A stretch of 46,773 nt of DNA from Actinomycetota bacterium (GTDB lineage Bacteria; Actinomycetota; Aquicultoria; Aquicultorales; Aquicultoraceae): assembly GCA_014859275.1 (NCBI GenBank), contig JACUUO010000004.1:1-46773 (forward strand), written 5' to 3'. The notes under the pieces are model-generated. The model made no database searches. It was not told where the DNA came from and worked only from the letters and a program-made list of their open reading frames with translations. Of the stretch, positions 35,183 through 42,952 are shown one piece after another. How positions within the stretch are numbered: the first letter of the stretch is position 1; the number at the start of each line of letters is the position of its first letter. The translations under genes and the position numbers were made by a program.

Positions 35183-36085
35183 TTAATCCTTACCAGTCGC
35201 CTGAACAACCCCTGGAACCAAAAGCGTCATCTCGCTATCTACCCCGCGTGCATAACTGATCGCCCTATTGGGGCAAGCGGCTTTACACTCCCGGCAACCT
35301 ATGCAAGCGTGATAGTTTCGATTGGGCCCTGGGTTCATCTTGATGGCCCACATGGGACAGCGCTCAGCGCAGGTGCCGCATTCGATGCATTTTTCAGGAA
35401 TAAACCGCATTTTGTAAGTAAAGCCAAATTTGGCACCAACCCAGTGAAAGATGGATTGGGATGCCCCTACTGGGCAGACGTAGTTGCACCAACCACGACC
35501 GCCCTTGGTGAAAAGGCCAAAAATAACAAACCAGGTTAAGAAGGTTATTAACCCCGCACTAAAGGTCAGGTGATTAATCCCGCCGAAATTCCCAGCCATA
35601 AATGCTGTAGTTATGTCTTGAAGGGTAGCATATTGGCAATAGGCGCAGCTGATGTGCAGGCCGTAAAAGGAACTTGCAACAAAGCCAACCAGGAAACCAT
35701 ACCTGATGGCTGAAGGTTCGGTACTATTGCGCAAGTCAAGCTTAAACCGGTTGGGAATAATACGCCCTAAGAATTCAGGAACACCTCCGGCTGCGCACAA
35801 CCAGCCACAGAATAGAGGTCCGAACAAAAATGCAACGAATACCAACACAAAAGTAGTGAGAAGTAGCGGGTTTTCCAAAAACCTGATCCAGTTAGCCGGT
35901 TGGACAGTCCACTCTACCGGGTGCAGCAAGCAGGTATCGCCACATGAAGCCTTTTGAGTGGCTAAAGATCCTGGCTTTCCCGTTACCCAAAAGCTCAACC
36001 GGGTCAATAAAGCAAATGGAGTAAAGAAAAGGATAAAACCCAGAAAGATGGTGCTTAGTCGCTTAAACCAGTGAAAAGATCTCAA
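35183..36085 (-). CDS. NapH/NosR-like polytopic membrane ferredoxin
   Basis: 300-residue membrane protein with about five helices, two conserved loop motifs (FCGWLCAAGG and WCNYVCPVGASQ) and a C-terminal domain with two 4Fe-4S motifs (CIECGTCAERCP and CIGCRECKAACP). This is the NapH/NosR/CcoG-type layout, which passes electrons from the quinone pool across the membrane to periplasmic or assembly partners. It begins at TTG 36085, overlapping the upstream stop codon in a TTGA arrangement, with GGAG upstream. Neighbours suggest a role in delivering electrons to an outer-face metalloprotein. Confidence 0.9.
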   Translation of the reverse strand: MRSFHWFKRLSTIFLGFILFFTPFALLTRLSFWVTGKPGSLATQKASCGDTCLLHPVEWTVQPANWIRFLENPLLLTTFVLVFVAFLFGPLFCGWLCAAGGVPEFLGRIIPNRFKLDLRNSTEPSAIRYGFLVGFVASSFYGLHISCAYCQYATLQDITTAFMAGNFGGINHLTFSAGLITFLTWFVIFGLFTKGGRGWCNYVCPVGASQSIFHWVGAKFGFTYKMRFIPEKCIECGTCAERCPMWAIKMNPGPNRNYHACIGCRECKAACPNRAISYARGVDSEMTLLVPGVVQATGKD

Positions 36086-36675
36086 CGATCACACACTCCT
36101 TCACCGTGGCCTTCTGTAGACATCTCGCTATTTGATGTTTTAGAATTAGATATTTTAGAATTGGTTAACTTAATAGGGACATAAGCCAAAATACGTCCAG
36201 TATTCACATCGCTTATCTCCAATCCCCCGTTGTAAATGATCGCCTGTTGGCGATACTTCTGGGGTATGTGAAAGTATATTGAGAGCGGATACTTCATGCT
36301 CTCACCCGGTAAGAAAGGCCTGGCCACGGTTTTTGCGTTCTTATCCCAGGCTAGTTGCCGTGAATCCCAGGTAACTGGCAGTGAATTGTTTGCCAGAGAA
36401 AACTTTAGTTGTACCGGTTCGTTTCCCTCGTTAGTGATAGAGTTTGCTCTAACATGAATTGTCCAAGGCCGTAATACCTTCTTGGTAAAACCAAGGTCGG
36501 ACAGGTCAACTGTTAGCGGCCAGCTTTCAGCTGCTTCTTCTGCCGCCGAATTCAAGCTGACCATAAAATTCGGCGCCTCCTTTTTCATCGTGGATTCGCG
36601 ATAATAACCCGCCGTGATTATTAGCACAAAGCCCACGATCATGCTTAAAATGGTTATGGCTACTTTTGACTGCAT
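36082..36675 (-). CDS. Membrane-anchored extracytoplasmic protein of unknown function
   Basis: 197 residues: an N-terminal signal anchor (about 4-24), then a beta-rich domain. No cysteine occurs in the mature domain before the extreme C-terminus. The tail KLTNSKISNSKTSNSEMSTEG comes from an imperfect 15-bp direct repeat (about 36136-36166) and looks like recent slippage. Family not recognised. ATG 36675 is preferred over GTG 36681 because AAGGCGG lies 5 bp before it. Coupled by 4 bp to the membrane ferredoxin gene. Confidence 0.75.
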   Translation of the reverse strand: MQSKVAITILSMIVGFVLIITAGYYRESTMKKEAPNFMVSLNSAAEEAAESWPLTVDLSDLGFTKKVLRPWTIHVRANSITNEGNEPVQLKFSLANNSLPVTWDSRQLAWDKNAKTVARPFLPGESMKYPLSIYFHIPQKYRQQAIIYNGGLEISDVNTGRILAYVPIKLTNSKISNSKTSNSEMSTEGHGEGVCDR

Positions 36676-36714
36676 ACACACCGCCTTTACAATTTTATAA
36701 GTGACCCCTTTTTC

Positions 36715-37305
36715 TTAAACCGTTGGTGGCGACTTGTCGGTCCCACAACATTCCATTTTTACGTGGACTCTTTCCAATGCTTCGGAAAACGACAAAACTA
36801 AGCCGCCAAAACCTTTAACAAACCCTTCCGCATGCTCCTTTTTCCCAAAGGTGAGAACCTGCGGTTGGCAACAGCCGATATCTAACAACGCGTCCATAAC
36901 AAAATAAGCCATCGGCGCACTGATGGTTGTATGAAATAAGAAATCATGACAGATCGCTTGGATTGCTTTATCCCCTAACTGCTGGTGACGAAGAAGACCG
37001 CAATGAGCACAACAAGTAGCTTCTACCTTGTTTTCTGGTAAAATCAGCCGGTATGACAGCCTACGATCGATCTTTCGGTGACAGAAGACGCAATCATTGC
37101 TTCCTGGTGCATGTTCAGGCTCCTTTCTGGCAATTGTGATTCCACCGAATGTTTTAATCACTATTCCTTCTTCAACCAGTGGTTTTATATCACGGTGAAT
37201 CGTCATCTCGGAGACACCGAAAAGTTCGCTTAGTTCAGAGATCTTTATATTGTGCCGGGATCGGATCAGGTTTTTAATTCTTTCTCTACGCTCATTCGCT
37301 AACAT
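36715..37305 (-). CDS. DeoR-type regulator fused to a cysteine-rich NosL-like domain
   Basis: 196 residues. The N-terminal DeoR helix-turn-helix (about 5-60: RRERIKNLIRSRHNIKISELSELFGVSEMTIHRDIKPLVEEG) is clear. The expected sugar-phosphate sensor domain is absent. In its place is a domain with CVFC (72-75), CCAHC (98-102), Cys119, Cys145-Cys146 and CC at 186-187. Its second half, DFLFHTTISAPMAYFVMDAL then AEGFVKGFGGLVLSFSEAL, follows the pattern of NosL, the copper chaperone of nitrous-oxide reductase. A metal-sensing repressor is the simplest reading. It is the first gene of the minus-strand operon, and a phased repeat array covers its transcription start. Confidence 0.8.
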   Translation of the reverse strand: MLANERRERIKNLIRSRHNIKISELSELFGVSEMTIHRDIKPLVEEGIVIKTFGGITIARKEPEHAPGSNDCVFCHRKIDRRLSYRLILPENKVEATCCAHCGLLRHQQLGDKAIQAICHDFLFHTTISAPMAYFVMDALLDIGCCQPQVLTFGKKEHAEGFVKGFGGLVLSFSEALERVHVKMECCGTDKSPPTV

Positions 37306-37340
37306 CTTTTTTCACCAACCTGAGAAACAATGTTCTAACC

Positions 37341-37390
37341 CTAACAACCTATAACATACTGTAACAAACTATAACTAGCCGTAATCTATA
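37341..37390 (-). promoter_or_regulatory. 10-bp phased TAAC repeat array, likely operator
   Basis: Five successive 10-bp units read CTAACAACCT, ATAACATACT, GTAACAAACT, ATAACTAGCC and GTAATCTATA, each with TAAC or TAAT at positions 2-5. One more unit (TTCTAACC) lies just before. The array spans the expected start of the minus-strand operon. Helical phasing suggests cooperative repressor binding; TTCTAAC resembles half of the classical DeoR operator. Confidence 0.65.
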
Positions 37391-37412
37391 GTATTCCGGT
37401 AGGACTTGTCAA
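37385..37412 (-). promoter_or_regulatory. Promoter of the DeoR/NosL-like regulator operon
   Basis: On the minus strand TTGACA (37407-37412), 16-bp spacer, TATAGA (37385-37390), about 80 bp before the regulator gene. Confidence 0.65.
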
Positions 37413-37528
37413 TAGGCGATTGCGATAAATATTATGAATTGTTGATTAATTTAGGGCCCCAATTGCTTATGCCTTATAACAAGTGGTTTAGGATAAGCAT
37501 TAGGTTTTTTGGTGGATCAATTCACAGC

Positions 37529-37557
37529 TTGACAACAAAATAGGCAGTTGTTACAAT
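37529..37557 (+). promoter_or_regulatory. Promoter of the DsrE-like operon
   Basis: TTGACA (37529-37534), exact 17-bp spacer, TACAAT (37552-37557). The sequence just upstream, ATCAATTCACAGC, is shared with promoters at 42.4 and 44.6 kb. Confidence 0.75.
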
Positions 37558-37871
37558 TCAGACAATTGAAACAATTGTTACGATGTTAAAAATTCCTATT
37601 GAAACTATATGTAATCTAGCTATACTTTAAATAGTAGAAGATATAAGCGTAATGTGCCAGCAGAGACTATCATATCCCGTAAGAGGACTTCTATAATATC
37701 CGAAGGAACGGCATACTAAGCCATTATTATGACCAGCAATCTCTGTGCATCTGGAAGTCCCAACGCAGGTAGTACAGAAAATCAGAGTTGCTATACATTC
37801 AGTTAATCAAGGGAGTGGGATGGTCAAGACATGAGCCATGGAAATAAGTTCTGAGAGGAGGATAAACGCTT

Positions 37872-38213
37872 ATGGGAAGTTTGTTTATTGTACTGAAAGC
37901 AGCGCCAGAGCAAGAAGAGCACGCGCATTTTGCTTGGAATCTGGCCCAGGCGGCGGAGGCACAGGGGCACAAGGTTACGATCCATATGTTTGGAGACGGG
38001 ATATTCTACCTGGTGCCCCATATGGAAGGAGTAGGGCCTGAGGGGTTAGCTGAAACCGAGGGTAGGGAGAACCTGAACCTAATGTATTGTAACCATAACG
38101 TGATACAGAGGGGTCTGGAAAATAAAGTCCTGGAGAGCGCAAGGAAAGCATCGACTCCTGATGCGTCCATGGAATTTTTAAATCACGACCGGACTCTTAT
38201 ATTTACAAGGTGA
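37872..38213 (+). CDS. DsrE/TusD-like sulfur-relay protein
   Basis: 113-residue DsrE-fold protein. It has the family turn FGDGIFYL and a Cys in LMYCNHNVIQRGL at the position of the sulfur-carrying cysteine of DsrE/TusD (CxxxxxRG pattern). It is first of three consecutive DsrE-superfamily genes, arranged like dsrE-dsrF-dsrH or tusDCB, which pass persulfide sulfur to or from TusA. AGAGGAGG lies upstream of ATG 37872. Sulfur-oxidation and tRNA-thiolation roles are both known for such trios. Confidence 0.82.
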   Translation: MGSLFIVLKAAPEQEEHAHFAWNLAQAAEAQGHKVTIHMFGDGIFYLVPHMEGVGPEGLAETEGRENLNLMYCNHNVIQRGLENKVLESARKASTPDASMEFLNHDRTLIFTR

Positions 38214-38224
38214 GGTGATTGATC

Positions 38225-38596
38225 TTGTCTGAGCCAATAAAGTTTTGCGCCGTTGTTAGCCAACCCCCGATTGGAACCAGGGACTCGTTAGAGATCCTAC
38301 GCTTCTCATTGGGACTGACGCTTCTGGGTAGCCACGTTGTTGAGATTCACACTGTTTTGGAGGGCGACGGTGTATACCACGCCCTAAACGAATTGCCGGA
38401 AAAAGTTCGTGGCAGGGACACATCCCGGTTAAGTGTAGTGGATGGTATAGATTTTGACATGCTCGTTTACGTTGTGCAGGAAGACCTGGCTGCTCGTGGC
38501 CTGGGTGAAGAAGACTTGGTTCCTGATGTGAAGGTCGTCCCGGCGCAACAGGTAGTGGAGATAGTAAGTCAGGCGAATACAACTCACTATCTGTAA
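38225..38596 (+). CDS. DsrF/TusC-like protein
   Basis: 123-residue DsrE-superfamily protein: LEGDGVYHAL is the shared GDG turn and DMLVYVVQEDLAARGL the second signature. The cysteine that carries sulfur in active members is replaced (VQEDLAARG), as in the structural DsrF/TusC and TusB subunits. Start TTG 38225 has GAGG 9 bp upstream; TTG 38219 is too close to that site. It begins 11 bp after the DsrE-like gene. Confidence 0.8.
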   Translation: MSEPIKFCAVVSQPPIGTRDSLEILRFSLGLTLLGSHVVEIHTVLEGDGVYHALNELPEKVRGRDTSRLSVVDGIDFDMLVYVVQEDLAARGLGEEDLVPDVKVVPAQQVVEIVSQANTTHYL

Positions 38597-38626
38597 GGCT
38601 GATTTAATGAGAGGAGGATTGGTTTT

Positions 38627-38944
38627 ATGGCAACAGTATGTGTAAGTGCTTTGCCATCCGGTGATGTTGGGCGCCGGAATCGCTTACTAAATTTAGTAAG
38701 CAGCTTGGCTGGAGCCGATGAAAACATTTCGCTTGTGCTCTATGGCGATGGTATTTACAGCCTGGTGAGCGGTAGCCAGGCGGCGGCAGAGTTGGCTGGT
38801 GCTCCAGTAAAAATATATGCCGTTGCAGGCGATGCCGAGGACCGGGGGCTGGCAGGGAGACTTATTCCTCAGGCGCAAGTGATTGATTATACACAGGTCG
38901 TTGAACTGATCATGGAGGCTGAGCATACAATCACTGGCGTCTGA
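38627..38944 (+). CDS. DsrH/TusB-like protein
   Basis: 105-residue third member of the trio, with YGDGIYSLVSG and a short C-terminal helix (VVELIMEAEHTI) similar to that of the preceding gene. A single cysteine near the N-terminus (Cys5) is the only candidate sulfur carrier. AGAGGAGG lies upstream of ATG 38627. With its two neighbours it could form a DsrEFH-type hexamer; stoichiometry is inference. Confidence 0.78.
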   Translation: MATVCVSALPSGDVGRRNRLLNLVSSLAGADENISLVLYGDGIYSLVSGSQAAAELAGAPVKIYAVAGDAEDRGLAGRLIPQAQVIDYTQVVELIMEAEHTITGV

Positions 38945-39000
38945 TGTCTGATAGCTAGCCATGCTCGGCGTGCGGGCAGTAATCGCACAAAGATGCATGG

Positions 39001-39037
39001 CTGGCACCTGAAATCCAATTAGGATTTTAGGTGCCAG
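39001..39037 (+). terminator. Long hairpin between the DsrH-like and lipoprotein genes
   Basis: CTGGCACCTGAAATCC, loop AATTA, GGATTTTAGGTGCCAG: a 16-bp stem with a single G-U pair. No T-run follows, so partial termination or RNA processing within the operon is more likely than full termination. Confidence 0.55.
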
Positions 39038-39137
39038 AAGGCACATTGAGGAAGGGGGGATAGGAAAGCAATTAAGGCAGCAGGAATCGTATTCTCGAAA
39101 AGCTCAAGTATGGGTTTAAAAAGAGAGGGTGAAAAAT

Positions 39138-40313
39138 TTGGGAAGCCTGAAAAAACTAAGCATTATAGTGATGGGGTTATTCCTGGTAATGATGTTGCTG
39201 GTAGCTGGTTGTGGTGGATCAACACCAGAGGGCAAAAAAGAAGGTACAACCCCCAAACCTGAAGAAGGGGGAGCATTGCTCAAAGGCACTGTTTATCTCC
39301 CCGGGATGGGTGGTCACATTGCCGTAGCCAACGTCGAGATCGATCCTTCGAATTCAGACGAACCGATAAAGATCGTTGGAAAGCTGGATAAGATCCACTT
39401 AGGCAACAAGGAAGAATGGGCAACTCACGATGTAAGAGTTGATAAGGAGGACAACAATGTTGCCTACTCGTCTTCTTATGTTAAAGACTCCAATGGAAAA
39501 ATTCGCGTAGCCAAAATTGATCTCGCCAACTTAGAAATGACACAAGAGGAACTTCTTGATGTCCACGAAAGACTTATCGAGCAACCCATGTACTGCGCCT
39601 CGGGCCAGAGTAAAGACATGTTTCTCCCGGTAATGATGGGATACGAGGGATGGATTGATGTTGTCAATAAAGAGTCGCTGGAGTTAAAGCACAGGGTCTT
39701 CTTTGATGACGATCAGATTACCAAGGACTACATCTTTGCTCACGGAGTCCACACGCCCGATATGAAACACTTTCTTCTATCGTTAAATGAAACCAGCAAG
39801 AACTTAGCAAAGAAAGCGCCACCTAGGGGTAACCCGAACTTCCTCTTGTACTTGCTGGATATGGATGAACTTACGCAAGGAAAGATAAAGATTGTAAAGA
39901 GCAGTTCTGTTGAGGCAGATCCTAATTCATCAATCGCTTTCCGCCAGCACTTCACCACCGATGGTAAGTACCTCCTCCAGTCGGGCAGGGACAGAGCTCT
40001 GGTTATCGATGCTGATACTCTAGAGACCGTTCGTAAGATTGACCTTCCGAAGGAATTTGATACCCAATATGAGTGCCACGATGTCATCGCAACCGCAGAC
40101 AATAAGTACGCCGTCCTGGCAGTACGCGTACCGCTCATGGTGGAAGGGGTAAACGACCCGATAATGGACGGAAAGATATTCCTCGTGGATATCGAGAAAG
40201 GAACGCTCATCGGTAACGGAACCTCGGTCTGTAGAGGCTGCCACGATGAATATCCGAGCCTAAAGACAAAGACCTCTGTTCTTTGTGGTATCGATGCTGT
40301 TTGGGAGAAGTAG
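39138..40313 (+). CDS. Beta-propeller lipoprotein with one CXXCH haem motif and recurrent histidine loops
   Basis: About 391 residues (numbers below count from GTG 39129). The signal peptide ends in the lipobox LVAGC with Cys28, then a Pro/Gly/Lys linker, so it is tethered outside the cytoplasm. The rest has repeated short beta segments like a six- or seven-bladed propeller. Histidines recur at blade starts: GGH63, TH100DVR, AH205GVH208, RQH274FTTDGK, CH317DV. CRGCH (368-372) near the C-terminus is a c-type haem motif. This pattern recalls metal-binding propellers such as nitrous-oxide reductase, cytochrome cd1 or methanethiol oxidase, but overall identity is not recognised and no cupredoxin domain is present. 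TTG 39138 is chosen because AGAGGGTGA (39123-39131) is its ribosome-binding site. A terminator follows. Confidence 0.8.
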   Translation: MGSLKKLSIIVMGLFLVMMLLVAGCGGSTPEGKKEGTTPKPEEGGALLKGTVYLPGMGGHIAVANVEIDPSNSDEPIKIVGKLDKIHLGNKEEWATHDVRVDKEDNNVAYSSSYVKDSNGKIRVAKIDLANLEMTQEELLDVHERLIEQPMYCASGQSKDMFLPVMMGYEGWIDVVNKESLELKHRVFFDDDQITKDYIFAHGVHTPDMKHFLLSLNETSKNLAKKAPPRGNPNFLLYLLDMDELTQGKIKIVKSSSVEADPNSSIAFRQHFTTDGKYLLQSGRDRALVIDADTLETVRKIDLPKEFDTQYECHDVIATADNKYAVLAVRVPLMVEGVNDPIMDGKIFLVDIEKGTLIGNGTSVCRGCHDEYPSLKTKTSVLCGIDAVWEK

Positions 40314-40340
40314 GCATATCGCAAGCAGGACATAACTTCT

Positions 40341-40378
40341 GACCCATTCCAGGTCTAAGCCTGGAATGGGTCTTTATT
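40341..40378 (+). terminator. Intrinsic terminator of the propeller gene
   Basis: GACCCATTCCAGG, loop TCTAAG, CCTGGAATGGGTC (perfect 13-bp stem), then TTTATTCTT. A diverged duplicate lies at 44267-44298. Confidence 0.92.
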
Positions 40379-40441
40379 CTTAAGTAAGATCTTAAATAAA
40401 AGGCGCAGCAACTAAAGACTATTTGATAAAAGATGATTTAA

Positions 40442-42205
40442 ATGAAGATGCTAGCGGATAGAATAAGGGATTTTGGCCTTCTCCGGGAGATTAAGGCAGA
40501 GCATGTTTTGATTTCTCTGCTTACTCTAGTAGCATACCTAGCGCTTGTTGTCTTTCGTAGTCTGGATGATAACAAGCTTACCTCCTGGCATTGGGTATTT
40601 CTCGGTATGGACCCGAATAAGTTATTGTTAGTTCTTGTTATAGGTATCATCGCTGCCTACTTGTTCTCTAAAGCTTCATTGCCAGAGCGTTACTCTGCCC
40701 CCTTTCTTTTTATCTCATCGTTTATTATCGCTGCTATCTTTTGGAGGATGCCGGAGGTTGTCGTAGATACCTCCAGGTACTTTACACAGGCCAAGCATCT
40801 AGAAGTATATGGAATCGGATATTTCTTCAGGGAATGGGGTCAGAGTATTGTTGCCTGGACCGATCTGCCACTTATTCCTTTTCTTTACGGCCTGATCTTT
40901 AAGTTTCTGGGAGAATCCAGGCTTTACATCCAGATCTTTACAACCCTTCTCTTCTCCGCTACGGTTGTGCTCACCTACCGGATTGGAGAAACACTATGGG
41001 GCGAAGACATTGGCTTATTTGGAGGCTTGCTGCTGCTCGGTATCCCTTATATTTTTACGCAAATACCGCTTATGCTAGTTGATATACCAACGATGTTCTT
41101 CTTTACGCTTGCTATTTTTACCTTCATCAAAGCACTTGATCAAGGTGGGGCTGGGATGATCATAATCTCAGCTATCTCCATATTCCTTGCTTTCTTCTCT
41201 AAATACTCGACATGGTTAATGCTCTCCGTCTTAGCGGTCATATTTATTGTTTATTTTATCGAGGAGAGAAGACAAGGAAGAATGCTCATTGAAAGGTTGT
41301 TCCTTTTTGGACAAGTGAGGCAACGTAAGATTTTATACAGGGGTGTTGCTGTGGTCTTAATCTCCGCTTCTCTCATAGGGACCATGGTTTTTTTAAAGCT
41401 TGGTATCATTTCAGAACAGATTGAACTGTTGGTAAGTTATCAGCAGCCCGGTCTAAAACGGTGGGGAGAGAGTTTTTATTCAACCTTCTTCTTTCAGATA
41501 CATCCTTTTCTTACCCTGGCGGCACTGTACTCCGCCTATGCTGCTCTGAAGAAAAAGGATTTAAGGTATGCGATAATTAGCTGGCTGGTACTCCTTGTAT
41601 TCTTGCTGCAGATTGAGAGGATACGGTATATCATCATGGTATTTCCGATGCTCGCCTTGATGGCTTCCTATGGGCTACAGGAGATCAGAGACAGAGACCT
41701 GAGGAAATTTGTCGCTCTTTGTGCTATAGTCTCATCACTCACCGTCGCAGTCTTCGCCTACTATCCATTCTTGCAGCGCATGAGCACCGTAAACCTGAAA
41801 AGTGCTGGCGAGTATTTGAACTCCATCGGCGCAGAAGACATTGAAGTCTTTACAGTACTTTCAAAGGATTTTATCGAGGTCAACCCAGCTGTCTCCGTTT
41901 CAATTCTGGACCTCTTTTCTAACCAGAATATCACTTATCGCTATAACCATCCTTCGCCGCCTTGGGAAAAGATTCAAACATCATCCCTCAGGTTCACATG
42001 GGATTACAAGAACCCGCAGTACTATACCTTCAACAATAATTTGAAGGAAAATACAATGGTTGTGGTAATATCAGGGGCTGAAGATGAGGTCCTACCAAAT
42101 AAAATCGCCCAAAGGCTAAAGGATTACCGCCTGTTAAAAGTATTTAAAACCTCTGTGGGAATCTTCCGTCATCAAACCCTTGTCAAGGTATACCAACCGA
42201 TGTAG
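40442..42205 (+). CDS. GT-C glycosyltransferase, PMT/ArnT-like (GT39/GT83 family)
   Basis: 587-residue polytopic membrane protein with about 11-12 hydrophobic helices and a C-terminal soluble part (about 450-587). The first outer loop contains MPEVVVDTSRYFTQAKHLEVYG, with the acidic residue expected for catalysis, and the helix motif QIPLMLVDIPTMFFFTLAIF matches the PMT_2 family. Such enzymes move a sugar from a polyprenyl-phosphate donor to proteins or lipids outside the cytoplasm. Start ATG 40442 has no clear ribosome-binding site. It follows the propeller gene terminator and may glycosylate an exported product, but no link is proven. Its last 32 bp recur at 44378-44409. Confidence 0.85.
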   Translation: MKMLADRIRDFGLLREIKAEHVLISLLTLVAYLALVVFRSLDDNKLTSWHWVFLGMDPNKLLLVLVIGIIAAYLFSKASLPERYSAPFLFISSFIIAAIFWRMPEVVVDTSRYFTQAKHLEVYGIGYFFREWGQSIVAWTDLPLIPFLYGLIFKFLGESRLYIQIFTTLLFSATVVLTYRIGETLWGEDIGLFGGLLLLGIPYIFTQIPLMLVDIPTMFFFTLAIFTFIKALDQGGAGMIIISAISIFLAFFSKYSTWLMLSVLAVIFIVYFIEERRQGRMLIERLFLFGQVRQRKILYRGVAVVLISASLIGTMVFLKLGIISEQIELLVSYQQPGLKRWGESFYSTFFFQIHPFLTLAALYSAYAALKKKDLRYAIISWLVLLVFLLQIERIRYIIMVFPMLALMASYGLQEIRDRDLRKFVALCAIVSSLTVAVFAYYPFLQRMSTVNLKSAGEYLNSIGAEDIEVFTVLSKDFIEVNPAVSVSILDLFSNQNITYRYNHPSPPWEKIQTSSLRFTWDYKNPQYYTFNNNLKENTMVVVISGAEDEVLPNKIAQRLKDYRLLKVFKTSVGIFRHQTLVKVYQPM

Positions 42206-42388
42206 GGAAAGAATGACTCACATATCACCTATATGATATGGCTATCACAATCGCACGCTATGCTTACGGCAGCTGTGTGATAGTATGCAACAGCCATGCG
42301 ACAGTATACTTTACTGTATGGCCATACTTATCCGGGTACTATCCTTTGTTAAAGGATAGCATATTACTATAGCAGGTTAATCCGCAGC

Positions 42389-42417
42389 TTGACAGGGCAG
42401 CAGAAAGCTGGTAAAGT
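42389..42417 (+). promoter_or_regulatory. Promoter upstream of the rhodanese gene
   Basis: TTGACA (42389-42394), 17-bp spacer, TAAAGT (42412-42417). Preceded by TTAATCCGCAGC, closely matching the element at the DsrE-operon promoter. Confidence 0.65.
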
Positions 42418-42471
42418 AGTTTAAAAGAAATCCTTTAATTACTATAGGAATACTTGCCATAATCAATTGAT

Positions 42472-42651
42472 TTATACAGCATCGATATCTACCATTAATA
42501 TTTTAATATTGCGATATGTCTCTTTTATGAGTTTGTCAAGCAAGCATACCCTGAAGACTTGCTCCTTGACATAAGTACTTGCCATAACGTATCTGTACTG
42601 GCAAGAGACGACCAAAGATGACTTTTCAAGGCGTTTAGCACCAGAGCGCTT
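42472..42651 (-). pseudogene. Possible IS200/IS605-type transposase (TnpA) fragment
   Basis: The minus strand reads 59 residues without a start codon, including SSLVVSCQYRYVMAS and LIKETYRNIKILMVDID before TAA 42472-42474. The order of an aromatic YR block, a helix and I-x-I-L-x-V-D-x-D resembles the start of Y1-type TnpA before its HUH motif, which is missing here. Short and decayed; low certainty. Confidence 0.28.
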
Positions 42652-42952
42652 CTAGTACTCCACCAGAAACACTTAAACCTGTCAAAAATAATGCTCCAGT
42701 TTAATGAAGTTCGCACTCGCCCAGCCGATATACCCATCCTTTCTAAAATAAAAGGCCAGGCTTAGACACAACCACCATCCGTTTGATGAGAAGGCATGAT
42801 AACAGGATTCCAACCAGAAATGAAGGGAGGTGGAATTTAAGGTTTATCAAAAAGGCTCTAACAGAGCTTTAAATCAAGAGAGGAGTGATGCGATGAGGGC
42901 TGGATGGTACGAGAGAAGTTGTATTGGTAGAAAATATAAAGGAGGAGAAACG

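Larger units (their letters stand above)
37306..37871. other. Divergent regulatory region between the metal operon and the sulfur operon
   Basis: 566 bp without a gene. It holds a minus-strand promoter with an overlapping 10-bp phased TAAC array (37341-37412), a plus-strand promoter (37529-37557) and TTGTTAC/CAATTG inverted repeats around the plus-strand start point (37547-37585). The plus-strand leader is about 300 nt; no clear structure was found in 37600-37850. Confidence 0.7.
42206..42952 (+). promoter_or_regulatory. Long leader and intergenic region before the rhodanese gene
   Basis: About 750 bp. 42206-42440 is a repeat-rich segment with CTATCACA/TGTGATAG (42242-42283) and other inverted repeats, and it recurs in diverged form at 44410-44640. 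It contains a promoter (42389-42417). 42472-42651 on the minus strand is a possible transposase fragment. The remaining 42660-42950 shows only ribosome-binding sites before in-frame ATGs. Confidence 0.55.

Noticed and set aside
37341-37390. CRISPR-like repeats
   Set aside because: The units are only 10 bp, contiguous and diverged, with no spacers; an operator array fits better.
38627-38944. Full dissimilatory sulfite reductase (dsr) locus
   Set aside because: Only DsrE/F/H-like genes are present; no dsrAB, dsrC or dsrMKJOP genes are in the window.
39138-40313. Nitrous-oxide reductase
   Set aside because: There is no CuA cupredoxin domain, the protein is too short, and it is a lipoprotein with a haem motif.
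42242-42283. A CRP/FNR-type operator (CTATCACA...TGTGATAG)
   Set aside because: The half-sites are 26 bp apart and inverted outward, not the compact TGTGA-N6-TCACA form.
42525-42737. A 70-residue minus-strand frame starting with ATG before the rhodanese gene
   Set aside because: Its product looks random. A neighbouring frame with a possible transposase pattern is the better reading, itself weak.
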